A stretch of DNA of 64,000 nucleotides from Arthrobacter sp. B6 (GCF_001663775.1 NZ_KV467168.1:2454870-2518869), one strand, 5' to 3'. Positions 45,662-55,361 are shown, counted from the stretch's first letter. Translations and numbers: made by a program. Notes: a model not told the origin generated them from the letters alone.

Positions 45662-47170
45662 ATGGCGCACGTACATCACAAGACTGAATCCCACACCGTC
45701 GATTTCCAGGTTGACCCGGTGGTCCTGGAGCTCGGCCAGCGGTTTGTCGACGCCGGCCATGAACTCTCGCTGGTGGGCGGGCCGGTCCGTGACCTTTTCC
45801 TGGGGCGGACGTCGCCGGACCTGGACTTCACGACGGACGCCACGCCTGACCAGACGGTGGCCCTCATCAAGAAATGGGCGGACAACTACTGGGAGATCGG
45901 CCGCGCCTTCGGAACCATCGGCATGCGCAAGGCCGGTTTCCAGATCGAGGTCACCACGTACCGGGCCGAGGCCTACGATCCCGAGTCGCGGAAGCCGGTG
46001 GTGGCCTTCGGGTCCTCGCTCACCGATGATTTGCTGCGCCGGGACTTCACCATCAACGCCATGGCGCTGCGGCTGCCCTCGCTGGAACTCATTGACCCGT
46101 TCGGCGGCGTCCGGGACCTCCATGGCTCCGTCCTGGCGACGCCCGGTTCACCCGAAGACTCCTTCTCCGACGATCCCCTCCGCATGATGCGCGCTGCCCG
46201 GTTTGCCTCGCAGCTGGGGATTTCCGTGCACGACGACGTTCGCCTGGCCATGAGCCAGATGGCCGAGCGGATCACCATCATCTCCGCCGAACGTGTTCGC
46301 GATGAACTGGTCAAGCTCATCTGCGGCGCCAACCCCCGGACCGGTGTGGACCTGCTGGTGGACACCGGCCTCGCCGAGTTCGTGCTGCCGGAAGTGTCCG
46401 CCTTGCGGCTTGAATCGGACGAGCACCACCGTCATAAGGACGTGTACCAGCATTCGTTGCAGGTACTGGAGCAGGCGGCTGCCCTGGAAACCGATGCCGA
46501 CGGCGACGTGCCGGCTCCGGACTTTGTGCTGCGGTTTGCGGCGCTCATGCACGACGTCGGCAAGCCGGCTACGCGGCGTTTCGAGCCGGGCGGTGCGGTC
46601 AGCTTCCGCCATCACGACATGGTGGGATCGAAGCTCACGGCGAAGCGGATGAAGACACTGCGCTTCGACAATGACACCATCAAAGCCGTGGCCCGCCTGG
46701 TGGAACTGCACATGCGCTTCTACGGCTACGGGGATGCAGGCTGGAGCGATTCGGCCGTCCGGCGCTACGTCACGGACGCCGGCCCGCTGCTGGAGCGCCT
46801 GCACCGGCTGACACGCTCGGACGTCACCACCCGGAACCAGCGCAAGGCCGAACGCCTCGCCTTCGCCTACGACGACCTGGAAAGCCGCATTGCCGCCCTG
46901 CGGGAGCAGGAATCACTGGATGCCGTGCGGCCCGACCTCGACGGCGCCCGGATCATGGCCGTCCTGGGCCTCAAGCCAGGGCCGGTTGTGGGGCGGGCAT
47001 ACAAGTTCCTCCTGGAGGAACGGATGGAGCACGGCCCGCTGCAGCCGGCCGATGCCGAGGCCAGGCTGCTCGCCTGGTGGGCCCAGCAGCCTGAAGCAGC
47101 ACCTCCGGTTCCGGAGGCCGATGAGTCCCCCGCCGACGTCGAACTTTCCGCTACTGAGGAGCCCAAATGA
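45662..47170 (+). CDS. cca: CCA tRNA nucleotidyltransferase
   Basis: A 502-residue class II nucleotidyltransferase that adds CCA to tRNA 3' ends (here needed for tRNA-Ile, whose gene lacks CCA). The N-terminal head has GGPVRDLFLGRTSPDLDFTTDA with the catalytic DxD and RRDFTINAMAL. An HD domain follows (FAALMHDVGKP, HHDMVGSKL), as in actinobacterial PcnA-type enzymes. The C-terminus is an acidic extension (about 475-502). It diverges from the Nudix gene, and its stop overlaps the phosphatase gene by 4 bases. Confidence 0.94.
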   Translation: MAHVHHKTESHTVDFQVDPVVLELGQRFVDAGHELSLVGGPVRDLFLGRTSPDLDFTTDATPDQTVALIKKWADNYWEIGRAFGTIGMRKAGFQIEVTTYRAEAYDPESRKPVVAFGSSLTDDLLRRDFTINAMALRLPSLELIDPFGGVRDLHGSVLATPGSPEDSFSDDPLRMMRAARFASQLGISVHDDVRLAMSQMAERITIISAERVRDELVKLICGANPRTGVDLLVDTGLAEFVLPEVSALRLESDEHHRHKDVYQHSLQVLEQAAALETDADGDVPAPDFVLRFAALMHDVGKPATRRFEPGGAVSFRHHDMVGSKLTAKRMKTLRFDNDTIKAVARLVELHMRFYGYGDAGWSDSAVRRYVTDAGPLLERLHRLTRSDVTTRNQRKAERLAFAYDDLESRIAALREQESLDAVRPDLDGARIMAVLGLKPGPVVGRAYKFLLEERMEHGPLQPADAEARLLAWWAQQPEAAPPVPEADESPADVELSATEEPK

Positions 47171-47751
47171 ACATTTCTGCCATGACCCCCCGGCCCCAGC
47201 TCTGGATCCTGCGCCACGGCGAGACAGAATGGTCCAAGAGCGGCCAGTACACGGGCCTTACCGATCTGCCGCTGACCGTGGAAGGCGAGCAGCAGGCAGT
47301 TGAAGCCCGCAAAGTGCTGGACCAGGTGGACTTCGACCTCGTCCTGACCTCGCCCCTGCGACGTGCCCGCCGGACCGCTGAACTGGCAGGATTCCCGGAC
47401 GCGCAGCATGAGCCGCTCGCAGTGGAGTGGAACTACGGGGACTATGAAGGCATCAGCTCGGACCTGATCCGTAAGGACAACCCCGACTACCTGATCTGGA
47501 CACACGGAGTACCCAATGGGGAGACCCTGGACGAGGTTGCTGCCCGTGCGGACAAGATTGTGGCCAGGGTCCTCGAATCGGGTTTGGATAATGTGCTGAT
47601 CGTCGCCCACGGGCACTTTTCCCGGATCCTTACAGCGCGATGGCTTGAATTGGCCCCCACCGAAGGGCGCCACTTCATTCTCGGGACCGCAAAAGTCTGC
47701 ACCTTGGGCTGGGATAAGAAGACCCCTGCAATTGTCCGCTGGGGCCTCTAA
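47167..47751 (+). CDS. Histidine phosphatase family protein
   Basis: A 194-residue phosphoglycerate-mutase-like enzyme. The phospho-accepting His is in LRHGETEWSKSGQYTGLTDLPLT, with a second catalytic His in VAHGHFSRIL and the acceptor/base region EWNYGDYEGI. Substrates in the family range from phosphosugars to proteins; this one is unassigned. It is translationally coupled to cca (ATGA overlap). Confidence 0.9.
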   Translation: MNISAMTPRPQLWILRHGETEWSKSGQYTGLTDLPLTVEGEQQAVEARKVLDQVDFDLVLTSPLRRARRTAELAGFPDAQHEPLAVEWNYGDYEGISSDLIRKDNPDYLIWTHGVPNGETLDEVAARADKIVARVLESGLDNVLIVAHGHFSRILTARWLELAPTEGRHFILGTAKVCTLGWDKKTPAIVRWGL

Positions 47752-47917
47752 ACGCAATTCATAAACTTCTTCGAAAAACTTCCAGAAATAGATGGCGCAC
47801 AGCCGCATTCGTAGTGTAATTTTATTTCTGACCCCAGAGCGGCTTGCCGGGGTACGGCGCGCGTTGCCAGGCCAGTCAGCTGGAGCAACGGCAGAGCAGA
47901 AAAGGAGGTTGGGAAAA

Positions 47918-48013
47918 ATGATTACTTTGACTAGCGGATGGAAGATGACCATCACCGCGTCCCCGGCCCCTGTTGCTCACGCGCGCCATTTTAACGGAGC
48001 GTCCGACTCCTAA
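47918..48013 (+). CDS. Small ORF (31 aa) with strong ribosome binding site
   Basis: MITLTSGWKMTITASPAPVA then HARHFNGASDS. The Shine-Dalgarno AAAGGAGG lies 10 bases before the ATG, one of the best in the window. No family was recognised, and there is no clear signal peptide or membrane helix. It lies alone after the phosphatase gene, about 315 bases before the next small ORF. It could be a microprotein or a leader peptide. Confidence 0.45.
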   Translation: MITLTSGWKMTITASPAPVAHARHFNGASDS

Positions 48014-48328
48014 GCCTTCCTGCTCCTGATGCCGCCACCGGCGGGGTCAGTGGAGTTCGAAGTTCCTCATAACTGCCCGCATTTCGGGCGGCTCATGTCG
48101 GCACACTGTCAAGGCGGAACCACGCGGTGACGCAGCATCCCCATAATTCGGAACCTGGCTTCTTGTTGGGGTCTGCAGCACCGTTGTTTCAGGGGCCTAT
48201 TTCGCATTCGCGAATCACTAATTAGTACCGGGCATTTTTATGCCTATTTAGTGCCGGTATTGTCGCGCCTTTACCGGGCTCTATTTGGCATGCCCAATTT
48301 CATTCCGTCGAAAGCAAGGAAAAAGCTA
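48014..48328. other. 315-base AT-richer intergenic stretch
   Basis: Nothing recognisable as a gene. It contains the perfect 10-bp palindrome ACTAATTAGT at 48217-48226, a possible operator, and an AT-rich stretch near 48230-48290. A promoter for the following small ORF is likely but not clear. Confidence 0.4.
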
Positions 48329-48547
48329 ATGACCGCTACAGCGGCGAAACCGCAGACGAGGCAGTCCAGCCTGGCAACCAGCCGACACCGAAAGGGGGTG
48401 ACCACCATGATCAAGAGGATCACCAAGGCATTGTTCTCCCGGCGCCGGCCGGACCGCGACCGCCGTCCGTTCAACGAGCAGCTGCTGGAACGGCACCGTG
48501 AGGACGTTTACCTACTGATGCACCAGCAAATGCGCGGCATGAACTGA
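48329..48547 (+). CDS. Small basic protein (72 or 46 aa), unknown
   Basis: Two starts compete in one frame. ATG 48329 (72 residues, beginning MTATAAKPQTRQSS) has AAGGA 9 bases before it. ATG 48407 (46 residues, MIKRITKALFSRRRPDRDRR and then FNEQLLERHREDVYLLMHQQ) has the stronger AAAGGGGGTG. The 46-residue form has a basic amphipathic start, an Arg-rich core and a charged helix. No family was recognised. It might be a nucleic-acid or membrane-surface binding microprotein; this is a guess from charge only. Confidence 0.5.
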   Translation: MTATAAKPQTRQSSLATSRHRKGVTTMIKRITKALFSRRRPDRDRRPFNEQLLERHREDVYLLMHQQMRGMN

Positions 48548-48643
48548 TGCAGCGGTCGCTCTTCGCTCGCCCTGGAGGAGCTGACGGCTACCATGGTCGG
48601 CATCCCGGCTGGAGCCTGCGCGGCAACGCGTGGGCTCCAGCGC

Positions 48644-50173
48644 TCAACTGCAGGCGAAGGCCACTATGTGCATCCGCGCGTACATGAGACTTTGAGTTTC
48701 CGTGCAGCCCGCTGAAGCGAAGGCCGAAAGATCGTCGGGGGCGTCGCTTGCGTCTCCGATGAACCACACGTTTCCCTTGCCGGACAGCTGCGCCGGCGTG
48801 ACCGCAGCGTTTTCACCCCACAGGGTCCCGGATTCTGCGGGGCTCACGGCGAGCGACAGGTCCTGCACATTCCTGAAATCGTCCGGATAGGCAAGGGTCA
48901 TGTCCCGGAGGTAGGCATGCTCGAACACCATGGCTGCCGGTGCATTGGCATCCGCGGCTACATGGTCCCCTATCTTCCGCTCCGTGTCCGGCGGTTCATT
49001 CACCAAACTCTTCAGCGTAAGTTGTGGAACCAGGCTTACTGCGACCACGACAGCGACGGCCGCGTACCGCAGCCAGGCCCGCCGGGCGGGAATGCTGACG
49101 ATTCCCAGGCCCACCAGGAGGGCGAAGGCGGGCGCGGTAAACGTGAGGTACCGGGCTACATATACCGGCTGGGCAACAACACTCACCAGCACGAGGCCTG
49201 CGATGGGGAGGACAACTCCGGTGAGGCACAGGACCAGCAAGGTCCGCGCCTGCTGCATCCTCCGTGAGGTCCATAGCCCCCAGACCACCAGGCCCACCTC
49301 AACGACACCTAGAAGCGCCACAAACGCCAGGATCCACTGCGGCGGAAGGTTTCCGGTGGGGCGGTCTTCTCCATAGAAGAATTGCTTAACAGCTGCAGTG
49401 CTCAGTGTTTGCGCCAGGGACCTGTTCTCGATCCACGAAACCTGGGCTTTCTGGCCCATGGCGAACAGCAGGAATGGCAGGACACCCGCGCCGACGGCAG
49501 CGCAGGCAGCGGCGGTCGCGATGGGCCGGCGCCGAAGCAGGATGGCAGCGAAAGCGTGGGCCGCCACCGCCAACACAAAGAACATGAACGTCCAGACGCC
49601 TATTACCGCGCAGAGGGCGTAGAGGACCCAGTCGAGTACTCGGTTGGATTTCCAGGCACGCAGTAGCAAAAGGGTGAGGATGACGGCCAAAAGGGCCGTA
49701 AACGCCGACTGCCGCGCTTCAGTCCCTGCCCACACCATGCGGGGAAGAACTGCCAGGACCAGACCGGAGGAAACGCCGAGGGCAGTGGATCCCAGCTTCC
49801 GACCAATCACCACCGTCCCGGCGCACGCAAGGCCGACGGCCAGCGCGGACGGTGTTCGCAGGGCGATCTCAGAGAACCCGAAAACGGAGGTCCAGGCGTG
49901 CATCATGAAGTAGTACAGTCCGTGGACCGCGTCCACGGACTGAAGGAGGACCAGGAGCTGCGCAGGAGACCTGTCGACCGCGGAGATGGTGGCAATCTCG
50001 TCATCCCAGAAAGAGGGAATCCACAAACCAACGAATGCGACGCAGAAGGCCAACAGCCCGACCCTCGCCGGCCCGGTCCAGCGCACGCCGCTTAGCTGCA
50101 TGGGTCGTTCCTCGGGCTGCGCAACGCGGTCCCGCTGCTGTAGTTCCTGAGCGTCCGGCGGCTGATTCAACAC
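48644..50173 (-). CDS. Polytopic membrane glycosyltransferase (GT-C fold, ArnT/PMT-like)
   Basis: A 509-residue protein with about ten membrane helices. The acidic first loop SFWDDEIATISAVDRSP holds the DDE motif typical of GT-C enzymes that use polyprenyl-phosphate sugars. The C-terminal part (about 385-509) is extracytoplasmic. It probably transfers a sugar to a cell-envelope glycan or protein. The N-terminus is polar (1-35). It diverges from the GT87 gene with a 171-base gap, so the two may be co-regulated. Confidence 0.8.
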   Translation of the reverse strand: MLNQPPDAQELQQRDRVAQPEERPMQLSGVRWTGPARVGLLAFCVAFVGLWIPSFWDDEIATISAVDRSPAQLLVLLQSVDAVHGLYYFMMHAWTSVFGFSEIALRTPSALAVGLACAGTVVIGRKLGSTALGVSSGLVLAVLPRMVWAGTEARQSAFTALLAVILTLLLLRAWKSNRVLDWVLYALCAVIGVWTFMFFVLAVAAHAFAAILLRRRPIATAAACAAVGAGVLPFLLFAMGQKAQVSWIENRSLAQTLSTAAVKQFFYGEDRPTGNLPPQWILAFVALLGVVEVGLVVWGLWTSRRMQQARTLLVLCLTGVVLPIAGLVLVSVVAQPVYVARYLTFTAPAFALLVGLGIVSIPARRAWLRYAAVAVVVAVSLVPQLTLKSLVNEPPDTERKIGDHVAADANAPAAMVFEHAYLRDMTLAYPDDFRNVQDLSLAVSPAESGTLWGENAAVTPAQLSGKGNVWFIGDASDAPDDLSAFASAGCTETQSLMYARMHIVAFACS

Positions 50174-50344
50174 TGTGTTTCCTTGAGGTCAGTCGTGTCG
50201 TGGAACAGGCCGACCCCAGGTCCGCTCCCCAATGTAAGGTCTCGCAAAGGCCGCCGGAACAGTACTCGGCGTACGAATCGACGATACACGGGTGAGTGAG
50301 GGCCGCCTGCGGGCGCGGGGCATCACCCCGGTAAGCTCGAAGGC

Positions 50345-51811
50345 ATGCAGGACACGAAGCCGCCGGCGCCCGCGCACCGCGCCCGCCTGGTTGTTCCCAG
50401 CCGCAGTGACCTGTTGCTGAGGAACTTCACGGAACTGATTGGCGGGCCGATGGGCTCCCGCTCTGCGCCAGGCCTTGTCTCCCCCGGCGTTTTTACCGTT
50501 GAACGGGTCCTGATCATCCTGACAGTGCTCGCGGCCCTTGCAGGCGTTCTGATCAAGGGCTACTGCCGCGCCAACGGGTGGGAGTCCCCCGGCCAGTTCT
50601 ACTCCACGTGTTACTCCGACTTTCCGGAACTCTTCCGGAACAGGGGCCTGGGGGACGGCACCTTCCCGTTTTTCAGCCAGGGAAGCCTGTTCGAATACCC
50701 GGTCCTGATGGGACTCATTGCCGGTGCCACCGCGTGGTTGGTACCCGGCCAGGGCGTGAGTGACGCCAGGATCCTCGGCTACTTCGACTTTAATGCCACG
50801 CTGATCGCTGCTGTGTGGATCGTTACGGTGCTGGCCACTGCACGGATGTCACGCCGGCGGCCGTGGGACGCAGCCATGGTGGCGCTGGCGCCCGGCATCG
50901 TGCTTGCCGGGACCATCAACTGGGACATGTGGGCCGTGGGCCTGCTGGCGCTGGGCATGCTGTGTTTTTCGCGGGGAAGGCTGGTGCTGGCCGGTATCCT
51001 TATCGGCCTGGGCACAGCCACCAAGCTCTACCCCGTGCTTGTTTTCGGTGCCATTCTGCTCCTGGCGCTCCGGACCGGCAAGATCCGGACGTTCCTGGTC
51101 ACGGCGGGTGCCGCCCTGGTAGCTTGGCTGGCCGTTAACCTACCGGTCGCGCTTATGAATCCCTCAGGCTGGCAGTATTTCTACCAGTTCACGGAGGACC
51201 GCCCGGCCGGTTACAGCTCCCCCTGGTTCGCGTACAACCTGGTGGCAACCAGGCTGCGCTGGATGGTCCTGGACGCTGCAATCATCAATGCGCTGGCCCT
51301 CAACCTGTTTGTGCTTGCGTGCGTCGGCATTGCGCTTGTGGCACTGACTTCAGCGAGCCGGCCCCGCCTGGCGCAGCTTGCTTTCCTCATCGTGGCTGCC
51401 TTCATCCTGACGAACAAGGTCTATTCCCCGCAGTTTGTGATCTGGCTGATCCCCCTCCTTGCCCTGGCGAGGCCGCGGTGGCGGGACTTCCTCGTGTGGC
51501 AGGGAATCGAGGGGCTGCACTGGGCCGCCATCTGGATGTACCTGGGACAGGTGACCAGCGGGGGCTCAACACAGCACAATATTGATATGCCCTACTACGT
51601 CCTTGCTGTCGCCGGCCATATGCTTGCAACGGCATATCTCATGGGCCGCGTTGTGTGGGACATCTACGACCCCGGCTACGACCCCATCCGCCGGCATGAT
51701 CTTGACGATCCCCACGGTGGCCCCTTTGAAGGCGCATCCGACCGGTTGAGGCTCAATATCCTCCGCCCGGCTGAGTCCGTCTTTCCCTGGCGGGCCAAGA
51801 GCCATGCCTGA
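50345..51811 (+). CDS. GT87-family (DUF2029) polyprenol-phosphate mannosyltransferase-like protein
   Basis: A 488-residue multi-span protein of the GT-C fold, related to the mannosyltransferases that extend mycobacterial PIM/LM. The first outer loop carries CYSDFPELFRNRGLGDGTFPFF; later loops include GTINWDMWAVGLLALGMLC, GLGTATKLYPVLV and KVYSPQFVIWLIPLLALARPRW. The last cytoplasmic segment is charged. It overlaps the next gene by 8 bases, indicating co-translation with the oxidoreductase. Confidence 0.85.
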   Translation: MQDTKPPAPAHRARLVVPSRSDLLLRNFTELIGGPMGSRSAPGLVSPGVFTVERVLIILTVLAALAGVLIKGYCRANGWESPGQFYSTCYSDFPELFRNRGLGDGTFPFFSQGSLFEYPVLMGLIAGATAWLVPGQGVSDARILGYFDFNATLIAAVWIVTVLATARMSRRRPWDAAMVALAPGIVLAGTINWDMWAVGLLALGMLCFSRGRLVLAGILIGLGTATKLYPVLVFGAILLLALRTGKIRTFLVTAGAALVAWLAVNLPVALMNPSGWQYFYQFTEDRPAGYSSPWFAYNLVATRLRWMVLDAAIINALALNLFVLACVGIALVALTSASRPRLAQLAFLIVAAFILTNKVYSPQFVIWLIPLLALARPRWRDFLVWQGIEGLHWAAIWMYLGQVTSGGSTQHNIDMPYYVLAVAGHMLATAYLMGRVVWDIYDPGYDPIRRHDLDDPHGGPFEGASDRLRLNILRPAESVFPWRAKSHA

Positions 51812-53252
51812 CGTCGCCGTCGTCGGATCCGGACCCAACGGGCTGGCAGCCGCGGCCGTTTTGGCTCGGGCTGGACTGCACGTGGAAGTCTTTGAAGCGG
51901 CCGGGACAATCGGGGGCGGTACCCGGACTTCAGAGCTGATGCTGCCCGGGCACGTCCACGATATCTGCTCGGCGGTCCATCCGATGGCGCTGGCTTCGCC
52001 GTTCTTCCGCTCCTTTGAACTGGCACGCAGGGTGGAACTTGTGGTCCCGGAACTGTCGTTCGGGTCCCCACTGGACGGCGGGCGCTCGGCCTTGGCCTAC
52101 CATTCGCTGGACCGGACGGTTCAAGGGCTGGGCCGGGACGGTTCAGCCTATCGGAAACTGATGGCCCCGATTGTCAGCCGCATCGACGGGGTGATGGACC
52201 TGACCCAGCACCAGCTCCTCCGGATCCCCGGGGATCCAGCTGCGGCGGCGCTCTTCGGACTTCGGACCCTGGAACAGGGCACGCGGCTGTGGAACCTGCG
52301 GTTCAGGGAAGACCTGGTTCCCGCGCTGCTTAGCGGTGTCGCAGCCCATGCGGTGTCGCACTTGCCGTCCCTGGCCGCCGCAGGCGCCGGCCTGATGCTG
52401 AATGCCCTGGCCCATGCCCAGGGCTGGCCGATCCCGATGGGGGGTTCGGCGTCGATCGCTGCCGCACTGGCGGATGACATCCGCGGCCACGGTGGCGTGC
52501 TCCACACCAACAGGCCGGTGGAAACCCTCAGGGAGCTTGGCGGCGCCCGTGCAACGCTGCTGGACGTGGCACCCCGGGGCCTGCTGGACATCGCGGGCGA
52601 TGACCTGCCGGCGAAATACCGGAACTCGCTGGAGTCGTTCCGCTACGGGAACGGCTCCTGCAAGGTTGACTACATCCTCTCAGGGCCAGTTCCCTGGGCG
52701 GCCAAGGAACTGGTGGACGCCGGAACGGTGCATGTGGGCGGCACACGTGCGGAATTGGCACGCGCCGAAAATGAGGTCAGCGCCGGGAAGCATCCGGAGC
52801 GCCCGTATGTGCTGGTGGCGCAGCCGTCGCGCTTCGACGGCAGCCGCGCGCCGGCGGGGCACCACGTGCTGTGGGCCTATTGCCACGTCCCCGCCGGTTC
52901 CACGCGGGATATGGGCCATGCCGTCACTGCCCAACTGGAGCGTTTCGCGCCGGGATTCCGCGACCTTATAGTGCAGACCCACGTGACCACCGCCGAGGAA
53001 CTGGCCGCCTACAACCGGAACTACATTGGCGGAGACTTCAGTGCCGGCCTGATGGATGTGCGCGGACTGGTCCAGAGGCCCGTTGTCTCGCCGGTTCCGT
53101 GGCGCACACCGCTCCCCGGCGTTTACCTTTGCTCTTCCTCCACGCCTCCGGGCCCCGGCGTTACGGGTATGCCGGGCTATTACGCCGCAAAATATGCCTT
53201 GAAGGACATATTCGGAATGAAGGTCCCTCCCTTGGGGCTGGGGACTCACTAG
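51804..53252 (+). CDS. NAD(P)/FAD-dependent oxidoreductase, phytoene-dehydrogenase-like
   Basis: A 482-residue flavoprotein. The FAD-binding motif VAVVGSGPNGLAAAAVLARAG is at the N-terminus, followed by EVFEAAGTIGGGTRT. The C-terminal FAD segment PLPGVYLCSSSTPPGPGVTGMPGYYAA is the CrtI/PDSH-type ending. No carotenoid genes are near, so carotenoid desaturation is not implied; many paralogues are of unknown substrate. It is coupled to the GT87 gene. Confidence 0.85.
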   Translation: MPDVAVVGSGPNGLAAAAVLARAGLHVEVFEAAGTIGGGTRTSELMLPGHVHDICSAVHPMALASPFFRSFELARRVELVVPELSFGSPLDGGRSALAYHSLDRTVQGLGRDGSAYRKLMAPIVSRIDGVMDLTQHQLLRIPGDPAAAALFGLRTLEQGTRLWNLRFREDLVPALLSGVAAHAVSHLPSLAAAGAGLMLNALAHAQGWPIPMGGSASIAAALADDIRGHGGVLHTNRPVETLRELGGARATLLDVAPRGLLDIAGDDLPAKYRNSLESFRYGNGSCKVDYILSGPVPWAAKELVDAGTVHVGGTRAELARAENEVSAGKHPERPYVLVAQPSRFDGSRAPAGHHVLWAYCHVPAGSTRDMGHAVTAQLERFAPGFRDLIVQTHVTTAEELAAYNRNYIGGDFSAGLMDVRGLVQRPVVSPVPWRTPLPGVYLCSSSTPPGPGVTGMPGYYAAKYALKDIFGMKVPPLGLGTH

Positions 53253-53278
53253 GTCACGGCGGCTCCCACATCTTTTCC

Positions 53279-53335
53279 TGCGCGAACGTACAGTTGTGGC
53301 CCCGCCCGGATGGGCCACAACTGTACGTTCGCGCA
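53279..53335. repeat. 23-bp perfect inverted repeat with 11-base spacer
   Basis: Arms 53279-53301 and 53313-53335 are exact complements (starting TGCGCGAACGTACAGTTGTG). It lies 27 bases after the oxidoreductase stop and just upstream of the penicillin-binding protein start. There is no T-tract. It may be a bidirectional terminator, a regulatory hairpin or a mobile palindromic element. Confidence 0.85.
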
Positions 53336-53355
53336 GCTTGATGGCCAAAACGCGG

Positions 53356-53361
53356 CATAAT
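53356..53361 (+). promoter_or_regulatory. -10 hexamer for a leaderless pbp mRNA
   Basis: CATAAT ends 6 bases before GTG 53368. No ribosome binding site precedes that GTG. The -35 region is weak and next to the palindrome. Confidence 0.5.
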
Positions 53362-53367
53362 GGCGCC

Positions 53368-55356
53368 GTGGGGAACTCAAAAAAACTGTCACTTGCCTTG
53401 GTTGGAATTATTCTCGGCGCGTCGCTGGCCGCCTGCGACGACGGGCGGGGGGAGGCGGAAGCCGCGGCGAAGCACCTTGCCTCGGCCGTTGCCGCCCTGG
53501 ACGTCGGCTCCGTTGCCTTTGACGGCCGCGACTCAGCCGCTGTGAATGAGCAGCTCAAGGAAGTGTTCAGGGCCCTCGAACCGGACAAGCCCACCGTGGA
53601 AGCCGGGGAACTCACCCTGGACGGCGATACAGCCAGCTTTCCGCTGAACTACACCTGGAAAATCGCGGCAGCCGAGTGGAAATATACCGTTTCGGCGGAA
53701 CTCAAGAAGTCCGACGGCGACTGGCTGGCAGTGTGGGATCCGGCAGACCTGGTCCCTGACCTCGCCGAAGGTGAGATCCTCAGCAAAGGTACGCAGTCAC
53801 CACAGCGGGCTGACATCCTCGGTGCCGGTGACGCCAAGCTGGTGACCTATAGGCCAGTGGTCAACGTGGGCATCGACAAGCCCCGCCTCGGCAGTGCCGA
53901 TGCCGCCGCTTCTGCCACCAAGCTGGCCCAGCTGGTGGGCGTGGATCCGGCAGGGTACGCCCAGCAGGTTGCCGCCGCCGGCGCTGAAGCGTTTGTCCTG
54001 GCCATCACCCTCCGTGAGGAGGGACGCACCATCACTGATCAGCAGATCGCTGAGATCCCGGGCGCCCGCAGCATTTCCGCCACCCTCCCGCTGGCACCCA
54101 GCCGCACCTTCGCCCGCGCCGTCCTCGGTTCCGTCGGCGAAGCCACCGCCGAACAGATCGAAGCCTCAGCAGGTGCCCTGACAGCCGGCGATGTCACCGG
54201 CATCGGCGGCCTGCAGCAGCAGTATGACGCCCAGCTCCGCGGCACGGACGCCGTGGTGATCCGCGCCCACCGGGCCGACCTCACCACCGAGCAGATCCAG
54301 GCGGCCGCAACGGATCCCCGCCGGGTCGTGTTTGAGGTGGCACCGACGCCGGGCACGCCGCTGAAAACAACGCTTGACCCCACCCTGCAGTCCTTGGCCG
54401 AGAGTACGCTCGCCGGCGTTGGCCCGGCTTCGGCGATCGTGGCGCTACGGCCCTCCACCGGTGCTGTGCTGGCGGCCGCATCAGGGCCGGGAAGCAATGG
54501 CTACAACACCGCCATGCTGGGCCAGTACGCTCCCGGTTCCACCTTCAAAATGGTCGATTCGCTCGCAATGCTCCGCAACGGGCTGACCCCGGATTCCAAG
54601 GTCGAGTGCACTCCCGACCTCACGGTGGATGGCCGGACCTTCAAGAATGCCGAAGGTTACCCCGCCGAGTCACTGGGATCCGTGACGCTCCGCGATGCCT
54701 TCGCCCACTCCTGCAACACAGCCTTCATCGCGGCACGCGACACCGTGTCCCAGGCCCAGCTTGAAGCTGCCGCCATGGCGATGGGAGTGGCAGTGGAAGC
54801 ACCGGCCCTTGGCGCCGCGGCGTTCCTGGGTTCGGTCCCCGGGGAGGCTGCGGGCACCGAACACGCGGCCTCCATGATCGGACAGGGCAAGGTGCTCCTC
54901 TCACCGCTGGCGGCGGCCGTCATGGCCGGCTCGGTGGCGAAGGGCGCGCCCCTCTCACCGCAGCTGGTCCTGAATCCCGAGGCCGGCGCTGCCTCGGCAG
55001 ACACTTCGGGGGAACCGACCGCGGAGCCCGGGGCGCCGTCGTCGACCGTCACACCCGAGGCACCGTCCCAAGCCTCCGACAAGCCGATTACAGCGGCTGA
55101 GGCAGCGGCTCTCGCCGACATGATGCGTGCGGTGGTCACCTCCGGCCATGCGGGCTTCCTGTCGACCGTTCCGGGCCCGCCCGTCGGTGCCAAGACGGGC
55201 ACCGCGGAGTTCGGCAATGAGAACCCGCCGAAGACACACGCCTGGATCGTGGCTGTGCACGGTGACCTCGCCGTTGCCGTTTTTGTGGAGGAAGGCGGGC
55301 TCGGTGCCACCACCTCCGGGCCCCTCCTCAAGGAGTTCCTCACCGCCGCCGGCTAA
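53368..55356 (+). CDS. Lipoprotein penicillin-binding protein with NTF2-like (MecA_N) domain
   Basis: A 662-residue protein. GTG 53368 gives a lipoprotein signal peptide (KKLSLALVGIILGASLAAC, with the lipobox Cys near residue 22). An NTF2-like/MecA_N domain (about 30-150) is followed by a dimerisation domain and the transpeptidase domain. Active-site motifs are STFK (about 391), SCN (about 448) and KTG (about 609). Such class B enzymes resemble PbpA-lipo and MecA-type proteins. A Ser/Thr/Pro insert sits between SxN and KTG. It stands after the oxidoreductase but has its own promoter and an upstream palindrome. Confidence 0.9.
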   Translation: MGNSKKLSLALVGIILGASLAACDDGRGEAEAAAKHLASAVAALDVGSVAFDGRDSAAVNEQLKEVFRALEPDKPTVEAGELTLDGDTASFPLNYTWKIAAAEWKYTVSAELKKSDGDWLAVWDPADLVPDLAEGEILSKGTQSPQRADILGAGDAKLVTYRPVVNVGIDKPRLGSADAAASATKLAQLVGVDPAGYAQQVAAAGAEAFVLAITLREEGRTITDQQIAEIPGARSISATLPLAPSRTFARAVLGSVGEATAEQIEASAGALTAGDVTGIGGLQQQYDAQLRGTDAVVIRAHRADLTTEQIQAAATDPRRVVFEVAPTPGTPLKTTLDPTLQSLAESTLAGVGPASAIVALRPSTGAVLAAASGPGSNGYNTAMLGQYAPGSTFKMVDSLAMLRNGLTPDSKVECTPDLTVDGRTFKNAEGYPAESLGSVTLRDAFAHSCNTAFIAARDTVSQAQLEAAAMAMGVAVEAPALGAAAFLGSVPGEAAGTEHAASMIGQGKVLLSPLAAAVMAGSVAKGAPLSPQLVLNPEAGAASADTSGEPTAEPGAPSSTVTPEAPSQASDKPITAAEAAALADMMRAVVTSGHAGFLSTVPGPPVGAKTGTAEFGNENPPKTHAWIVAVHGDLAVAVFVEEGGLGATTSGPLLKEFLTAAG

Positions 55357-55361
55357 CCCTA

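Noticed and set aside
44954..46123. 389-codon extended form of the Nudix gene
   Set aside because: The upstream part overlaps cca on the other strand, and the internal ATG 45502 gives a normal Nudix protein with a promoter-like element.
51804..53252. Carotenoid biosynthesis assignment for the oxidoreductase
   Set aside because: Only the general CrtI-like fold is visible, and no phytoene synthase or other crt gene is adjacent.
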